NCBI GenBank assembly: GCA_030867875.1
Contig: JAOWCC010001589.1
Span: 82,235,537-82,299,536 of the forward strand
Source of the DNA: Actinernus sp. WN-2022
Taxonomy: Eukaryota > Cnidaria > Anthozoa > Actiniaria > Actinernidae
DNA length: 64,000 nucleotides
Direction: 5' to 3'
Shown: piece after piece, positions 45,101-53,620 of the stretch
Numbering within the stretch: position 1 is the first letter of the stretch
Layout of the letters: each line of letters opens with the position of its first letter
Made by a program: the position numbers and the translations under genes
The notes under the pieces: model-generated
Databases searched by the model: none
Seen by the model: the letters and a program-made list of their open reading frames with translations, nothing else
Told to the model about the DNA's origin: nothing

Positions 45101-48100
45101 GTACTGCACTAAAATACTTCATTGAGAGCAGGGATTGGTGTCTAATGAACTAACGCCTGCTAATCAAACAGCATGCAGTATAAAAATTCTAAAAAACTGG
45201 TTGTTGACAGCAAATCCCTCGTGGCGTAAGGGATAGTGACGGTTAGGGTTTCGGTTCGAGTCTTCGTGGAGCCGATATTTTTTTATATAGTTGAGGAAGC
45301 GTACTTGTTCGCCTAAATTCCTAATTGCCGCTTTAGTTTATACCCCAGAAATATAACATCGAGAAAATTGCAATTCGTCCTTCTGGCGGATGAATCTAGC
45401 CGCGACCGTGTTGCCTCGGGAGTCGAAACGACCGCCATTTTGGGGAACAAACACTTTGCGATTGCATGATGGGACTATCTATCTATCTATCTATCAAATA
45501 CTGCAGCAAAAATCTCCTGGCGGAGTAACACGCCACAGGGGGGAGGTTTTGTTCTAGTTGGTATTTAGCTTATTCGATTCATGAACATGGTTGGCGAAGT
45601 ACTAGAGATTACGTGGTCTGAGAGGCTATTCCACTCAGGTATAGTTTTAACAAAAAAAGAGTTTCTAAATTGTTCTGTGTTACAAGACAACTGCCGGAAC
45701 TTGGCAGAGTTCGATCTAGTTCTATCATAGCCCGGCACGAGGTAATCTTCCTTTGGGATCTTTACAATACTATTGACGACTTTGAACAGTAGAGTTAATC
45801 TTTGATTACGCCTCCTTGCTTTGAGGTAAGGCTGATTAGAAGCCTGGGGACAAGGATAGAAATGAACTTCGATAACAACTGAAGTTCAAAATGTTTGGAA
45901 ATTCAACCCAAATCTGAAATTGTAGCCTGAGAAGACAGCCGGCTGGCTTATCGCTCCCCACTGAAACTTTAATGTTGTGTATGTCTTAGCCAGTTTTATA
46001 CCCTTTCCAGTACTTACAATCAGTATCTGAGTGTAAAATCCAGGTATTAGTCAAGAGTAAGTTGTCTTAACTCTAAAAAAAAGTTTTGCGTTTTGCAGAA
46101 TCAGGTTATGGACTTCTGTCACTTTGTGACATGCACTTTTCATAATTTTCTCTTCCTGTTATCCTTTTTTAAATGTCAGGGATCCTCCTTGCGCTCACAG
46201 ACGCTAAGAGACCTGGGGAGCAGCCAGTCAAGGGTCAGCGTTGTCAGGTTGCAATCCACCGTACCGAAAAAGAGCCGGCTTGTACTTTTACCCACAATCC
46301 TTTGCGCGCGAAAACTTTAAATCCGTTACAAAATCGCGGTAGAGAGGTTTTAAATCTTAAAAACAAGAAAGTACAAGTGCTGTTGTCAATAATACACTGT
46401 CATTGAAGATAGTAGATAATTTCTACGTGTTATTTTGACCGTGTTAGGTTCGCAAGGAATTGTCGCAAAAACGCGAAACTACAAAAATACGCAGAGTTGT
46501 GAATAGCCCACCTTCTTGCTGGTGTTTTTATGAATGGTTAACTTAAAAACGAGGCTAACCATGTATAAATGCGTCTGTGGTCATTGCATTCAGCAGTTAT
46601 TTTCGAATACAAAACTGGACTATTTTGGTCCAATGTACAGATGCCATCTTTTTCGGTAAGGTGGATTAGGCTCCCCCTTCATGTACTAGACATGAATTGC
46701 TACCAAATTGTCAGTTGTGTTCTATTGTATTGTGTATTTCGTTCTATTGTTTTGTATTGTGCTATTTTGTATTTTGATAGCAACTCGTGCGTGGTCCTTG
46801 GTTTTGAATTCAGCCCGCTCTCCTTTGCTATTCAAATCAGGTCTTCCCATGAGGATCAAAACCTGCATAGAACAATGGAATTATGCGTGCCTGGTTATTA
46901 AATCTATATATGTACGGCGATACCGAGTCCGGTTTTGAACCTAATCAGTTCCGATTTCAGTGTCCGATTATAGACAATTCAGAATAATTAAACAACGGAA
47001 AATCCAGGTTGGTTTTCACAATAACTTGGAAATCGGGTTTTGGAGCAATTTTTTTCTCTGAAAACCGCGTCCGGTTTTGGACCCCATGACCTACCCATTT
47101 ATCATACAAGTCCCCCCTCTAAATCTTATCAAACCTGATAAGTATGGCTTCCACTCATCATCAATCCACCGGCCGTACCCATCCCACATCCAGTTGCATG
47201 TCATGGCACACGTGAGGTCATACTGAGGCACTAGAGATGGGTGGAGCTCAGGTAAGCTGTTAAGAAGATGTACACCTGAGGATTCCAAGTATAATATTCA
47301 GTATTCAGTAAGCTGTTAAGGAGATGTACACCTGAAGTTTCCAAGTATAGTATTCAGTAAGCTGTTAAGGAGATGTACACCTGAAGATTCTATGTATAAT
47401 ATTCAGTGTACACCTGAGGATTCCAAGTATAATAGTCAGTATTCAGTAAGCTGTTAAGGAGATTTACACCTGAAGATTCCAAGTATAATAATCTTTATTA
47501 ATATTTATAATATAGATACGACAGTACGTTCAACTGGCGGTTTCCTTTCATCGCGCGCGTAAATCTATATTATAAAACAGATAAAGAAGCCTTAAATCCA
47601 TGTTTTATACTATCATAAAACACTCTGGTCATTTGAGAACACTCTAGAAATGTTGAAAGCACGCGCCTTCGGCTTGTGCTTTAACATTTCTCTCATGTTC
47701 TCAAATGCCCATCGTGTTTTATGATAGTATAAAACATGGCTAAGGCTTCTTTATTTGTTAAATATAGCTAAGTAATTTCGTGAGCTATGATTGGCCAATG
47801 TGCGGTCGATAACTTCCCGTACCGACGCGCTGCCGCCCTCTTGTTGTCTCACTGAAAATGAGGAAGCTATCAAACATCTCATTAACCTCGCGAGAATTTT
47901 TAGACTTGATAAAACACGTGCTGTTCGTGTTTTAAACGGCTTCAAAAACGCTTTTAGAATGCAATGAAAGGAAAGACGCGCATCTCAAGGGTGACATAAA
48001 GAAAATAATTTTTAGTAGGATGAAATTTTACATAAAGTTTCATCCTAATTAGAAATTCACTGATGAAGGCCCAAAATTTGCTGCGAGTTTATTAAACGAC

Positions 48101-51100
48101 TTCAAAAACATTCACATGTAAAGAGGGTAAAGAGACCTTTTTTCAGTTATTTTGGCGATACGACTTATTTTGGCCGAGAAAATCCAAGCTAAAACTTTAT
48201 GTAAATTAGGATTAAATTTTATCAGGTTTAAAATGTCTTCACAGTCATTGATTCCCTTTGTTTTTGCTTCATTTATTATTCATGCCTTTTTGAAGTTTAA
48301 ATATTCGAAGAATTCCTGGATCGAATTTGGAATTTAGGTTGGGTTTTGATGAGCAAGGAAAACCGGAAAACCAGGAGGAAAGCCCTGAGCAAGAGCACCA
48401 ACAAACTCAACTCATGGCAACACGGTATCTCCCTTAGATTGACTATTATCATCAATTGTCAAAATCGCTAGAATTGATTATAATCCTCAATTTAACCACG
48501 AGGTTAAAACCAGTCAAGTATAAAGATAAACAATTGTCGAATTCCGAACGGCGGTAGACGCGCTTAGTGTAGTGGTCGTGACGTCTGTACTACCAAGCAC
48601 TACACGCAAACGGGTACGAGTTCGAGCCCGAGTAGGAGCGCTCAAAAAAAATTTTCTCTCGTTTACCTTCCTTTCTTGTTTACCTGTGAACCCTAGCTCT
48701 AGGTGAGTGAGAACCCGTCGTTTACCCGTGAACTCGTCCGATGGTTAGGGTTCGGTTTTGTAGTTCGGGTTAGGGTTTGTCTTAGAATGATGATTATAAT
48801 CAATTCTAGCGATTTTGACAATTGAGTGATGATAATAGTCAATCTAAGAGAGATGACGCGTTGCTCATGGCGCGGCGATCGAGAATCGAACCCAGGCCAC
48901 AGAGGTGAGAGGCGAAGCGCTGACCAATGCGCCACCCCGGCTCTCCATCGATTAGATACTTGATAATCCATTAAGGTAGCCTTGCCACAATATGAGTTCA
49001 CCACATATTCTTTTCAGGGCGAGCGAAGCGAAAATATTTTTTTTTCATCCTGGCGACAGGCGAGCGACGAAGTCGCTTCGCTCTTGGAACTGTTCTCTTC
49101 TCGGATCAGATAATGTCCGCGGATGAAATATCACGGCATATTACGAGATTGTATTTAAATCGCCATTACAGTTTTCGAAATATTGTTAGGCCCTGAATTC
49201 ATTGAGTCGGCTTTCTTTAAAGTGCAACTAACCCCTTTTGCAATTTTTATACATATGAATCTTTGAAAGGTTTTGAGTACTTCTGCGAAGAAATTTTTGG
49301 CTTACAGAGAATACTCTATGTTCTAGGCTTGTTTGAAATGGTGAAAATTTGACCTTTCCTGACCCATGACCGCGCAAGAAAAAGCCTGGGTCGATTCTTG
49401 ATCGTACGTCACCTCATTAATGCATTATTCTCCATGGCGCCTTTCCATCGCAACAACATCGAAAAATAGAGAATATAAACAGTCTGTGAGTTGTTAGTAA
49501 AGAAAACAGTTATTTTAGACAAAATGCTAAATATTTATTCAAATTATTGCAAAGTCGAATGAGTTGGATGACGTAAGATCAAGAATCGACCCAGGCTTTT
49601 TCTTACGCGGTCATGGGTCAGGAAAGGTCAAATTTTCACCATTTCAAACAAGCCTAGAATATAGAGTATTCTCTGTAAGCCAAAAATTTCTTCGCAGAAG
49701 TACTCGAAACCTTTCAAAGATTCATATATATAAAAATTGCAAAAGGGGTTAGTTGCACTTTAAGGGAGGGCCTCTATTTGTAAAGTGCTTTATTGGCCCT
49801 TATATAAGAAGTCCATCCTTACTACTTTTGTCAGTTGCATTTTGTTTTCTTGTTTAATTTTCATTCAATGTAACATTACCTCCACCACTTGATAAAGGTA
49901 CATTGATCATGATACGTCGTCCATCTTGAAACTTCTTCATGAGATAATCCCTTTTCGCATGACCTTGAAGGGATCCCTCTGGTTGCATCTTGCCTTGAGA
50001 GTTTCCTTTTGTCAATTCATCAATGGAAACATTTTTTAAGTTCTTAAAAGAGACTGACCCATCTCCCATAGACCAGTTTCGTAATTATAAATTACCGCTG
50101 CACGCGATGACTACAAACGCAGCGCTCAGTGAAGTAAGGGAGTGTTCATTATTTATGGCTTAGGGGGGGGGGGGGGGGGTCGGCATTTCATCTGCTTCTC
50201 TTGTTAAAACTTTTATGACCCCCCTATGAATGAATTAAAACTTTGATGACCCCCCCCCCCCCCCCCCAAGGAATAAGTAAAATCTTTGATGACCCCCCTA
50301 CAAAAGCACTTAAAACTTTTTTTGCCCCCACCACCCCCCCCCCCCCCCCCCCCCCAAAAAAAAAGCCATAAATAATGAACACTCCCTGAAGGATTCTCAT
50401 TCTGAAGTAAACATTCATAAACTGACCTCATTATATCTGAAGTAAACATTCATAAATACCAGCGAGAAGGATTCTCATTCTGAAGTAAACATTATTCATA
50501 AAATTTAATACCAGCAAGAAGGATTATCATTCTGAAGTAAACATTCATAAACTGACCAGCGAGAAGGATTCTCATTCTGAAGTAAACATTCATAAATACC
50601 AGCGAGAAGGATTCTCGTCCTGAAGTAAACATTCATAAATACCAGCGAGAAGGTGGGCTATTTTCAATTCTGCGTATTGGCAATTGTTGGAGTGTTGAGT
50701 TTTACGCCTTCTCGTTCCAGTTGGTATTACAACTAGTTAACTTCAGAGCGAGACTGAGACTGAGCAAGTGCGTCTGTAGTCAATTGAAGTTTTTGAAAAA
50801 ATTATCCACAAGTGTGTGTAAACTGATTTGATATCGCATGGTGGAGTGAATAGGAATATTTTTATTCAAAACGTTTATGTTAAAACTCCGATCTGAATTT
50901 TTTTAAACTTTGACACATAATATATACCTGCCATATCAGGGTACGAGAGGCTTGTTTCGTCACCCAAGCACAAACCCTTACCGCACGAACCACCTGAAAA
51001 CTTACCCTAACCATTTCGAAAACAAGTTCCCAGGCAAACGACAAGTTCTCGCTCACCTAGGGTTCACTGACTTACCAATAATAAACCAATGACTAGGTGG

Positions 51101-51637
51101 ATCCCTATACCCATCGCACAGACTGTAATCCAGTGTGATATCGAGCTCATAAATACCAGGATCAATGATGAGAAAGACTACTTCGTAAAATCCATTAGCC
51201 AGGTCAAAAACAGTAGGAGACATAGCAGCAGGCCCTCGGAGCATAATCCTCCACGAATCACCGCCAAACGTTTTCCACTGCCCATCGCGAGTTCTTGTCT
51301 TAATTAGAAAACGGCTAAATTCACCGGCGGGCTTGATTTGAAATTCCGAAATTTCACTTTTTGAAGGATCAGTACCTAGTTTCATTTGTTGTTCTTCTGT
51401 GTACCTGGCTTCCCAAGAAATGTTAAAGTTGCAGGCGTTTAGCTTTGAATACACGTCAACTCGCTCTTGTCTAACACGACACCAGTCCTTCATAAATGTG
51501 TTCACTCCGCCAAACAGTGTTCCGGCGTCTCGAGTGTCTAGCTCAGGCTTATCGTCTTTGTGATATAGCAACAGGACAAATACACTAGCAAAGAAAAATC
51601 GAACTAAAATGCACAAAAACCTGCGTGGTTTGTCCAT
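35914..51637 (-). CDS. NXPE-like protein: filamin-type domain + PC-esterase, four exons
   Basis: Exons (transcript order) 51,637-51,076, 50,062-49,880, 39,816-39,311 and 36,162-35,914 join in frame: 1,500 nt, 499 residues plus stop. Phases agree at all three junctions and donors are GTAAGT, GTAATG and GTAAGA. Residues about 6-24 form a signal anchor (FLCILVRFFFASVFVLLL), implying a type II membrane or Golgi/secretory protein. About 65-190 read like a filamin/ABP280-type Ig domain (GGDSWRIMLRGP, PGIYELDITLDYSLCDG). The PC-esterase part has GDSQ at 274-277 (Ser276 nucleophile) and D463-xx-H466 (HDIVHY). NXPE-family proteins are of similar length; their substrates are poorly known, acyl esters on glycans being the usual proposal. 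Introns are about 1.0, 10.1 and 3.1 kb and filled with repeats. The exon 2 acceptor is uncertain. The name is a family call, not orthology. Confidence 0.85.
36461..36655. mobile_element. Palindromic MITE in intron 3
   Basis: Ends read ACTGGTATAATCAACTAAAA inward and continue through CCAATCGCCGTGGGAAGCGA on both sides, around a centre with GAAGAGCTAACGCTCGAGACG. A fragment of the same family is in block X copy 2 (20,465-20,520). Confidence 0.85.
36979..37137. mobile_element. MITE with GGTCAAGATGGGGG ends
   Basis: TTATTGACCAAATGTGAGG near 36,979 faces TTGACCAAACAAGCTTGGTCAATAA-type sequence ending near 37,137, with GGTCAAGATGGGGG in both arms. About 159 bp, in intron 3. Confidence 0.75.
37952..38155. 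mobile_element. MITE with CAATAACCTAC ends
   Basis: AACAATAACCTACATTGCGG faces the reverse of AACAATAACCTACTTGTGG, ~30-bp inverted repeats. A single end also occurs near 36,742 and internal sequence near 49,085-49,125, so the family is dispersed. The frame 37813-38112 crosses it and is not a gene. Confidence 0.75.
38870..39139. mobile_element. 270-bp palindromic MITE (AATAGCCCAGTTTCG ends)
   Basis: Arms of about 85-90 bp include TTACCGCTGAATGCAATGAC and GGTTAGCCTCATTCTGAAG. Related copies lie at 46,460-46,625 (one arm) and 50,073-50,800 (expanded, at exon 2). Confidence 0.85.
39311..39816 (-). CDS. NXPE-like gene, exon 3 (PC-esterase core)
   Basis: Begins after TTCAATTTCAG at 39,817 and completes the split codon to Ala. 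It holds TLMIYGDSQAARMH (nucleophile block), SVFILNLGLHYL and QIKARIIWKTTAA, and ends LNLP at CCG|GTAAGA. The downstream codons to 39,236 are intron. Confidence 0.88.
40030..40375 (-). mobile_element. tRNA-related SINE, reverse copy
   Basis: Reverse copy of 48,500-48,790: shared GTACGAGT.CGAGCCCGAGT (B-box region), GTGTAGTGGTC-type A box, CTCTCGTTTACC and AACCCTAGCTCT. It lies in the 10-kb intron. The body after the tRNA-like head includes a T/A run (AGATTTTTTG reversed). Confidence 0.65.
40560..43060 (+). mobile_element. Decayed hAT-like element
   Basis: Contains a broken hAT transposase (40,899-42,771) between flanks rich in GCATAATGCT: GGCATAATTTTGGGCATAATGC near 40,580 and AGCATAATTTTCGGCATAATGC near 42,990, in the same orientation. 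These look like subterminal repeats. Exact ends and the target duplication were not found. It sits in the 10-kb intron of the NXPE-like gene, on the opposite strand. Confidence 0.7.
40899..42771 (+). pseudogene. hAT transposase, several frameshifts
   Basis: The N-terminus (from 40,899) reads as a BED-type zinc finger: LFCEAC, then after a frameshift near 41,130 RHIESSKHKSGKERL. The catalytic-domain region follows in pieces (VSVIIDGTTRLGEACIG, 41,292-41,576; VRCFSHAIDGAGDHFN and SYSPTRWWSWWE, 41,732-42,076; 42,070-42,771). The C-terminus has the hAT dimerisation signature: W..NEAELPFWSAAAKLVLL then PSSASSERVFSIL. Family role: cut-and-paste transposition. At least four frame changes or stops separate the parts, so it is inactive here. 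Confidence 0.85.
43082..43156 (+). tRNA. tRNA-Thr(TGT)-like pseudo-tRNA, copy 1
   Basis: A 75-nt cloverleaf-like unit with acceptor GACTTGA/TTGGGTC (G-U pairs), D arm GCTC...GAGC, anticodon loop CATGTAA and T loop TTCGAGT. U33 is replaced by A and the anticodon stem is broken by a one-base loss, so it is probably a tRNA-derived repeat and not a working tRNA. It is followed by a T run. Confidence 0.5.
43341..43414 (+). tRNA. tRNA-Thr(TGT)-like pseudo-tRNA, copy 2
   Basis: Second copy 259 bp downstream. The anticodon stem CCAG/CTGG is intact but the closing pair is A-C and position 33 is A. The D stem has a C-to-T change (GCTTAG). The shared 3' flank, AGATTTTTTCTCTTTCCC, shows that the whole ~259-bp unit was duplicated. 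Not a confident functional tRNA. Confidence 0.5.
43577..43876. mobile_element. 300-bp MITE with GGAGCTYCTGTCCCTC ends
   Basis: GGAGCTCCTGTCCCTC at 43,577 faces GAGGGACAGAAGCTCC ending at 43,876. Internal repeats GGGTGTCTCA and GAGACACCC pair as well. The minus frame 43569-43787 lies inside and is not a gene. Confidence 0.75.
44330..44850 (+). repeat. Dispersed repeat Z, copy 2
   Basis: Same-orientation copy of 19,460-19,950, in the 10-kb intron of the NXPE-like gene. It ends GCATAAAGGGCTCCTGATACC. Confidence 0.8.
45214..45275 (+). mobile_element. tRNA-like SINE head
   Basis: An A-box-like GTGGCGTAAGGGATAGTG and a B box GGTTCGAGTC (45,253-45,262) are spaced as in Pol III promoters, followed by a T run (ATTTTTTTATA). 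No full cloverleaf is convincing. Confidence 0.45.
45473..45830 (-). mobile_element. LINE 3' fragment (minus strand)
   Basis: Minus-strand translation is open from about 45,830 to 45,565 and reads as the C-terminal end of a non-LTR reverse transcriptase: RRRNQRLTLLFKVVNSIVKI, DYLVPGYDRTRSNSAKFRQL and NSFFVKTIPEWNSL. It ends with a stop after FMNRIS, then a short 3'UTR and a (GATA)n tail at 45,473-45,497. 5'-truncated. Confidence 0.75.
46080..46470 (+). repeat. Dispersed repeat, inverted copy at 57,945-58,345
   Basis: Shared with the reverse strand of 57.9-58.35 kb: ATGTCAGGGATCC.CCTTGCG, CCAGTCAAGGGTCAGCGTTG and CAACCTGACAACG-type sequence. Frames 46093-46320 and 46173-46406 are translations of it. 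It is a fragment of the TIR element called at 57,945-58,409. Confidence 0.75.
46460..46625 (-). mobile_element. One arm of the AATAGCCCAGTTTCG MITE
   Basis: Matches 39,000-39,139: AATAGCCCACCTTCTTGCTG, GAGGCTAACC, GGTCATTGCATTCAGC and TTTTCGAATACAAAACTGG. The other arm is missing. Confidence 0.7.
47253..47490. repeat. Minisatellite, ~50-56-bp period
   Basis: TAAGCTGTTAAGGAGATGTACACCTGA-type units start near 47,253, 47,309, 47,358 and 47,447, linked by GATTCCAAGTATAATATTCAG. Unit length varies through internal duplication of TATTCAG. Confidence 0.85.
47576..47758. mobile_element. MITE with ATAAAGAAGCCTTA ends
   Basis: ATAAAGAAGCCTTA and CATGTTTTATACTATCATAA on the left match the reverse of the right side (TTATGATAGTATAAAACATG, TAAGGCTTCTTTAT). 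An inner pair, GAGAACACTC / GTTCTC, and a GCCTTCGGCTTGTGC loop lie in the centre. Part of the ACGTGTTTTATCAAG repeat family seen at 34.9 and 47.9 kb. Confidence 0.75.
48413..48868. mobile_element. TIR element carrying a tRNA-like SINE
   Basis: The left end (CATGGCAACACGGTATCTCC, then TTAGATTGACTATTATCATC, AAAATCGCTAGAATTGATTA) faces its reverse complement at 48,785-48,868, giving ~75-bp inverted repeats. Between them is a SINE-like unit (see 48,500-48,790). No target duplication is clear. Confidence 0.75.
48500..48790 (+). mobile_element. tRNA-related SINE, forward copy
   Basis: A-box-like CGCTTAGTGTAGTGGTCGTG, B box GAGTTCGAGCCC near 48,618, then AAAAAAAATTTTCTCTCG and a conserved body. Reverse copy at 40,030-40,375. 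The minus frame 48699-49004 crosses it and is not a gene. Confidence 0.65.
48872..48945 (-). mobile_element. tRNA-derived SINE head (minus strand)
   Basis: On the minus strand GAGCCGGGGTGGCGCATTGG (A box) and CTGGGTTCGATTCTCG (B box) have normal Pol III spacing. A truncated relative lies at 52,224-52,262 on the plus strand. Confidence 0.6.
49221..49759. mobile_element. 539-bp palindromic element with TTAA target duplication
   Basis: Ends AGTGCAACTAACCCC face each other; arms of about 200 bp include GAAGAAATTTTTGGCTTACA and CTTTCCTGACCCATGACCGC. TTAA lies at 49,217-49,220 and 49,760-49,763. TTAA duplications are typical of piggyBac- and Kolobok-type transposition. It ends 120 bp from exon 2 of the NXPE-like gene. 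Confidence 0.85.
49880..50062 (-). CDS. NXPE-like gene, exon 2
   Basis: Linker exon carrying SIDELTKGNSQGKMQPEG and RDYLMKKFQDGRR. The donor is GGAG|GTAATG at 49,879. Two acceptors keep the phase: exon start at 50,062 (after GGGAG) or 50,053 (after GTCAG). Neither has a good pyrimidine tract, because a MITE edge lies about 10 bp upstream. Confidence 0.7.
50073..50800. mobile_element. Expanded MITE abutting exon 2, with nested element and satellite
   Basis: The left end (CCAGTTTCGTAATTATAAAT, ACTACAAACGCAGCG) belongs to the 38,870 family. A second element is nested at about 50,138-50,392. From about 50,395 to 50,660, GAAGTAAACATTCATAAATACCAGCGAGAAGG-type units are repeated about five to six times. 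The right part ends near 50,790 (CTGTAGTCAATTG). Confidence 0.7.
50138..50392. mobile_element. Nested MITE with homopolymer G/C tracts
   Basis: AGGGAGTGTTCATTATTTAT faces ATAAATAATGAACACTCCCT. Inside are three G or C runs of about 17-24 bases (near 50,163, 50,250 and 50,335) linked by AAAACTTTTATGACC-type blocks. Minus frames 50213-50449 and 50224-50418 are homopolymer translations. Confidence 0.8.
51076..51637 (-). CDS. NXPE-like gene, exon 1
   Basis: Starts at ATG (51,637) with MDKPRRF, the membrane anchor, and nearly all of the filamin-like domain. It ends ...SHWFII plus one base at TTG|GTAAGTC, the donor at 51,075. Reading past the donor gives only eight more codons. Confidence 0.87.
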
Positions 51638-53132
51638 TCTAAGGTTTAGAGCGGGCTACAACAGATCAGATTCGATCATGGTACACATTGGCAGTGTGAT
51701 TCGTGTAACGTTGCCTGGTAACTTACCTGGTTCACAGAGAGCACGCCGGCTAATTGAATTGTTTGCCGGGCTGATTTTTTCCCCCATTGAAATCAATCTT
51801 TTCTTGAATTAGCCAATAAAATCTTCTCTCTTACTTGAATTTCATAAATTTTGAGCGTATGTATTAGAGGGGGCATAATGCCGATTATTTCTGATTTCAT
51901 CTTTTTTCTTCTGAAAAAAAAAAGAATACTTGCGCTTCGCAGATTTCCTGTTATACACCGTATTCATAAATGCGTATTCCTGTTTCAACAGTTTACCCAC
52001 GTGAAAGAGCAGTGTCGATATTGGTGATCTTGTGAAATTTGAGTTATGTAGTTTAATAAGCAAAGAAGTTAAAGCCATTTGTATGAGAAAAACAACGGAG
52101 GCTTTTATAGCCTCGCTTTCATGTTTTACCTGGCAGTTGAAATGCATATAACTCAACAGCAATTCTAGGCAATTTACTCTAAAACTGAAAAGTTACTAGT
52201 TTTAATGTGATCTTTCATGTAGTTGCAAGGGTGGTGCAGTGGCGAGAGCGCTCGCCTTTCACAGCTGTAGAGAAACTCTATGTTGTTTGCTACTTTTCGT
52301 GTTTGGCATCTTAATTCGGTTGAGGTTCGATGATGTGATCGTTTTGTATATTAAGACATTTGAACCACGTACTTCATCATTCACTGCCGTCCGTTAGTTA
52401 TGCCGCAACCAACTATGACTCTAAAAAAAATTCGCCTTAAGCGTAGCGGAGCGTAGCGGAGCGTAGTACACAGCAGCATTAAAATCATTTTATTTTTCAT
52501 CTAAACACATTTATTTTACCATATGCATCACTAATATTAAAACTGTTTACATGTTATATATCAAACAGCCGTTCAAGTGTTTGATCACGAGATCAAAATA
52601 TTGAGAACTGAAGTTGAAAAAACGACGCGCAGCGGAGTTTTTTAAACTCAGTGCGAGATACGTGTTTTGATATCGTGATGAAACACAAGACAGTTGTGAG
52701 ACTGTGATATCAAGCCGACTATTTTCAAAATAATATTCTCATTAATTATTCATGATGTTTTGAAACTATTATAATAATTATGGGAAGGAACTGTGGAAGT
52801 CAACTCGAGTCTTCTGGTTAGCCGTTACTCGATCAGTATTTACAGTACGGGACGGCACCATGTATAATAGCAGTCTGCGATCCGTATATTTTGCCATATA
52901 ATAAGTTACTTTCCAATCTATGACACACAATATAATAATTATTATACCTGTCCAAATAATCCACTAATCAACGTGGTGTATCAGTGTCACGTGCAGCCCA
53001 ATGTTTTGTCATGTAGGACATCTGAGTGTATAATTGCTTTACCTTGTGTCTTCAAAATATATTTTTTTAGTTTATGACCACACTACACTGTTGATCTTAT
53101 TTACAGTTCAGTTACGACATTTTGGTCAGGAG
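51638..53132. other. Intergenic between the NXPE-like gene and GPCR 2
   Basis: 51,955-52,130 has a diverged same-orientation copy at 62,995-63,215 (shared AACAACGGAGGC and AAGCCTCGC-type phrases). A truncated SINE head is at 52,224-52,262 (GGTGGTGCAGTGGCGAGAGC). GCGTAGCGGA is repeated at 52,440-52,465. A fragment with TTAATTATTCATGA near 52,745 belongs to the 34-35-kb palindrome family. No gene. Confidence 0.55.
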
Positions 53133-53563
53133 TAGGCCCTGACAGATTGTGCTAGGAAATTAGACACGGCAAAGTGCTCAAAAGTTTCTCAAATTTTGGC
53201 CAAAAAAAATAAAAGCTGCTCCTAAGATTTGAAAAGTTGCCCACAAATATGAGCCATTTTAACAAAAACCTTAACTAAACGCATGTACTGTGCTTCAATT
53301 CACTTCTGGCACAACATCTCGAAGTGTTGCAAATCAGTTTCATAAAAAAATGCAAATGACAACAAAAATCCGATATTATTGTTCAAACAGAAATGATTTA
53401 CAACAAGTCAATATTGAGTCATCGTCATTCTCACGTCTTACACCATTGTTGCTCAAAAGTTGCTCTGGAAGGCAAAAGTTGCTTGAGGTTGCTCGTACCA
53501 CAAAATGTTGCTCAAACGTTGCCGAGCACAATCTATCAGGGCCTAAACTAGCTAGGGCCTATA
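53133..53563. mobile_element. 431-bp MITE with 8-bp target duplication (hAT-like)
   Basis: TAGGCCCTGACAGATTGTGC on the left faces GCACAATCTATCAGGGCCTA near 53,525, followed by a short extension. Flanks carry GTCAGGAG at 53,125-53,132 and 53,564-53,571. Repeated GTTGCTC phrases fill the right half. The frame 53290-53589 runs through it and is not a gene. An 8-bp duplication fits hAT transposition. Confidence 0.78.
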
Positions 53564-53620
53564 GTCAGGAGCTCTTTTCACCGATATAAGCATGTTCAGT
53601 CAGCGACTATTACAGGTTTT

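Noticed and set aside
50213..50449. Minus frames with poly-Gly runs
   Set aside because: Translation of homopolymer C/G tracts in a nested MITE.
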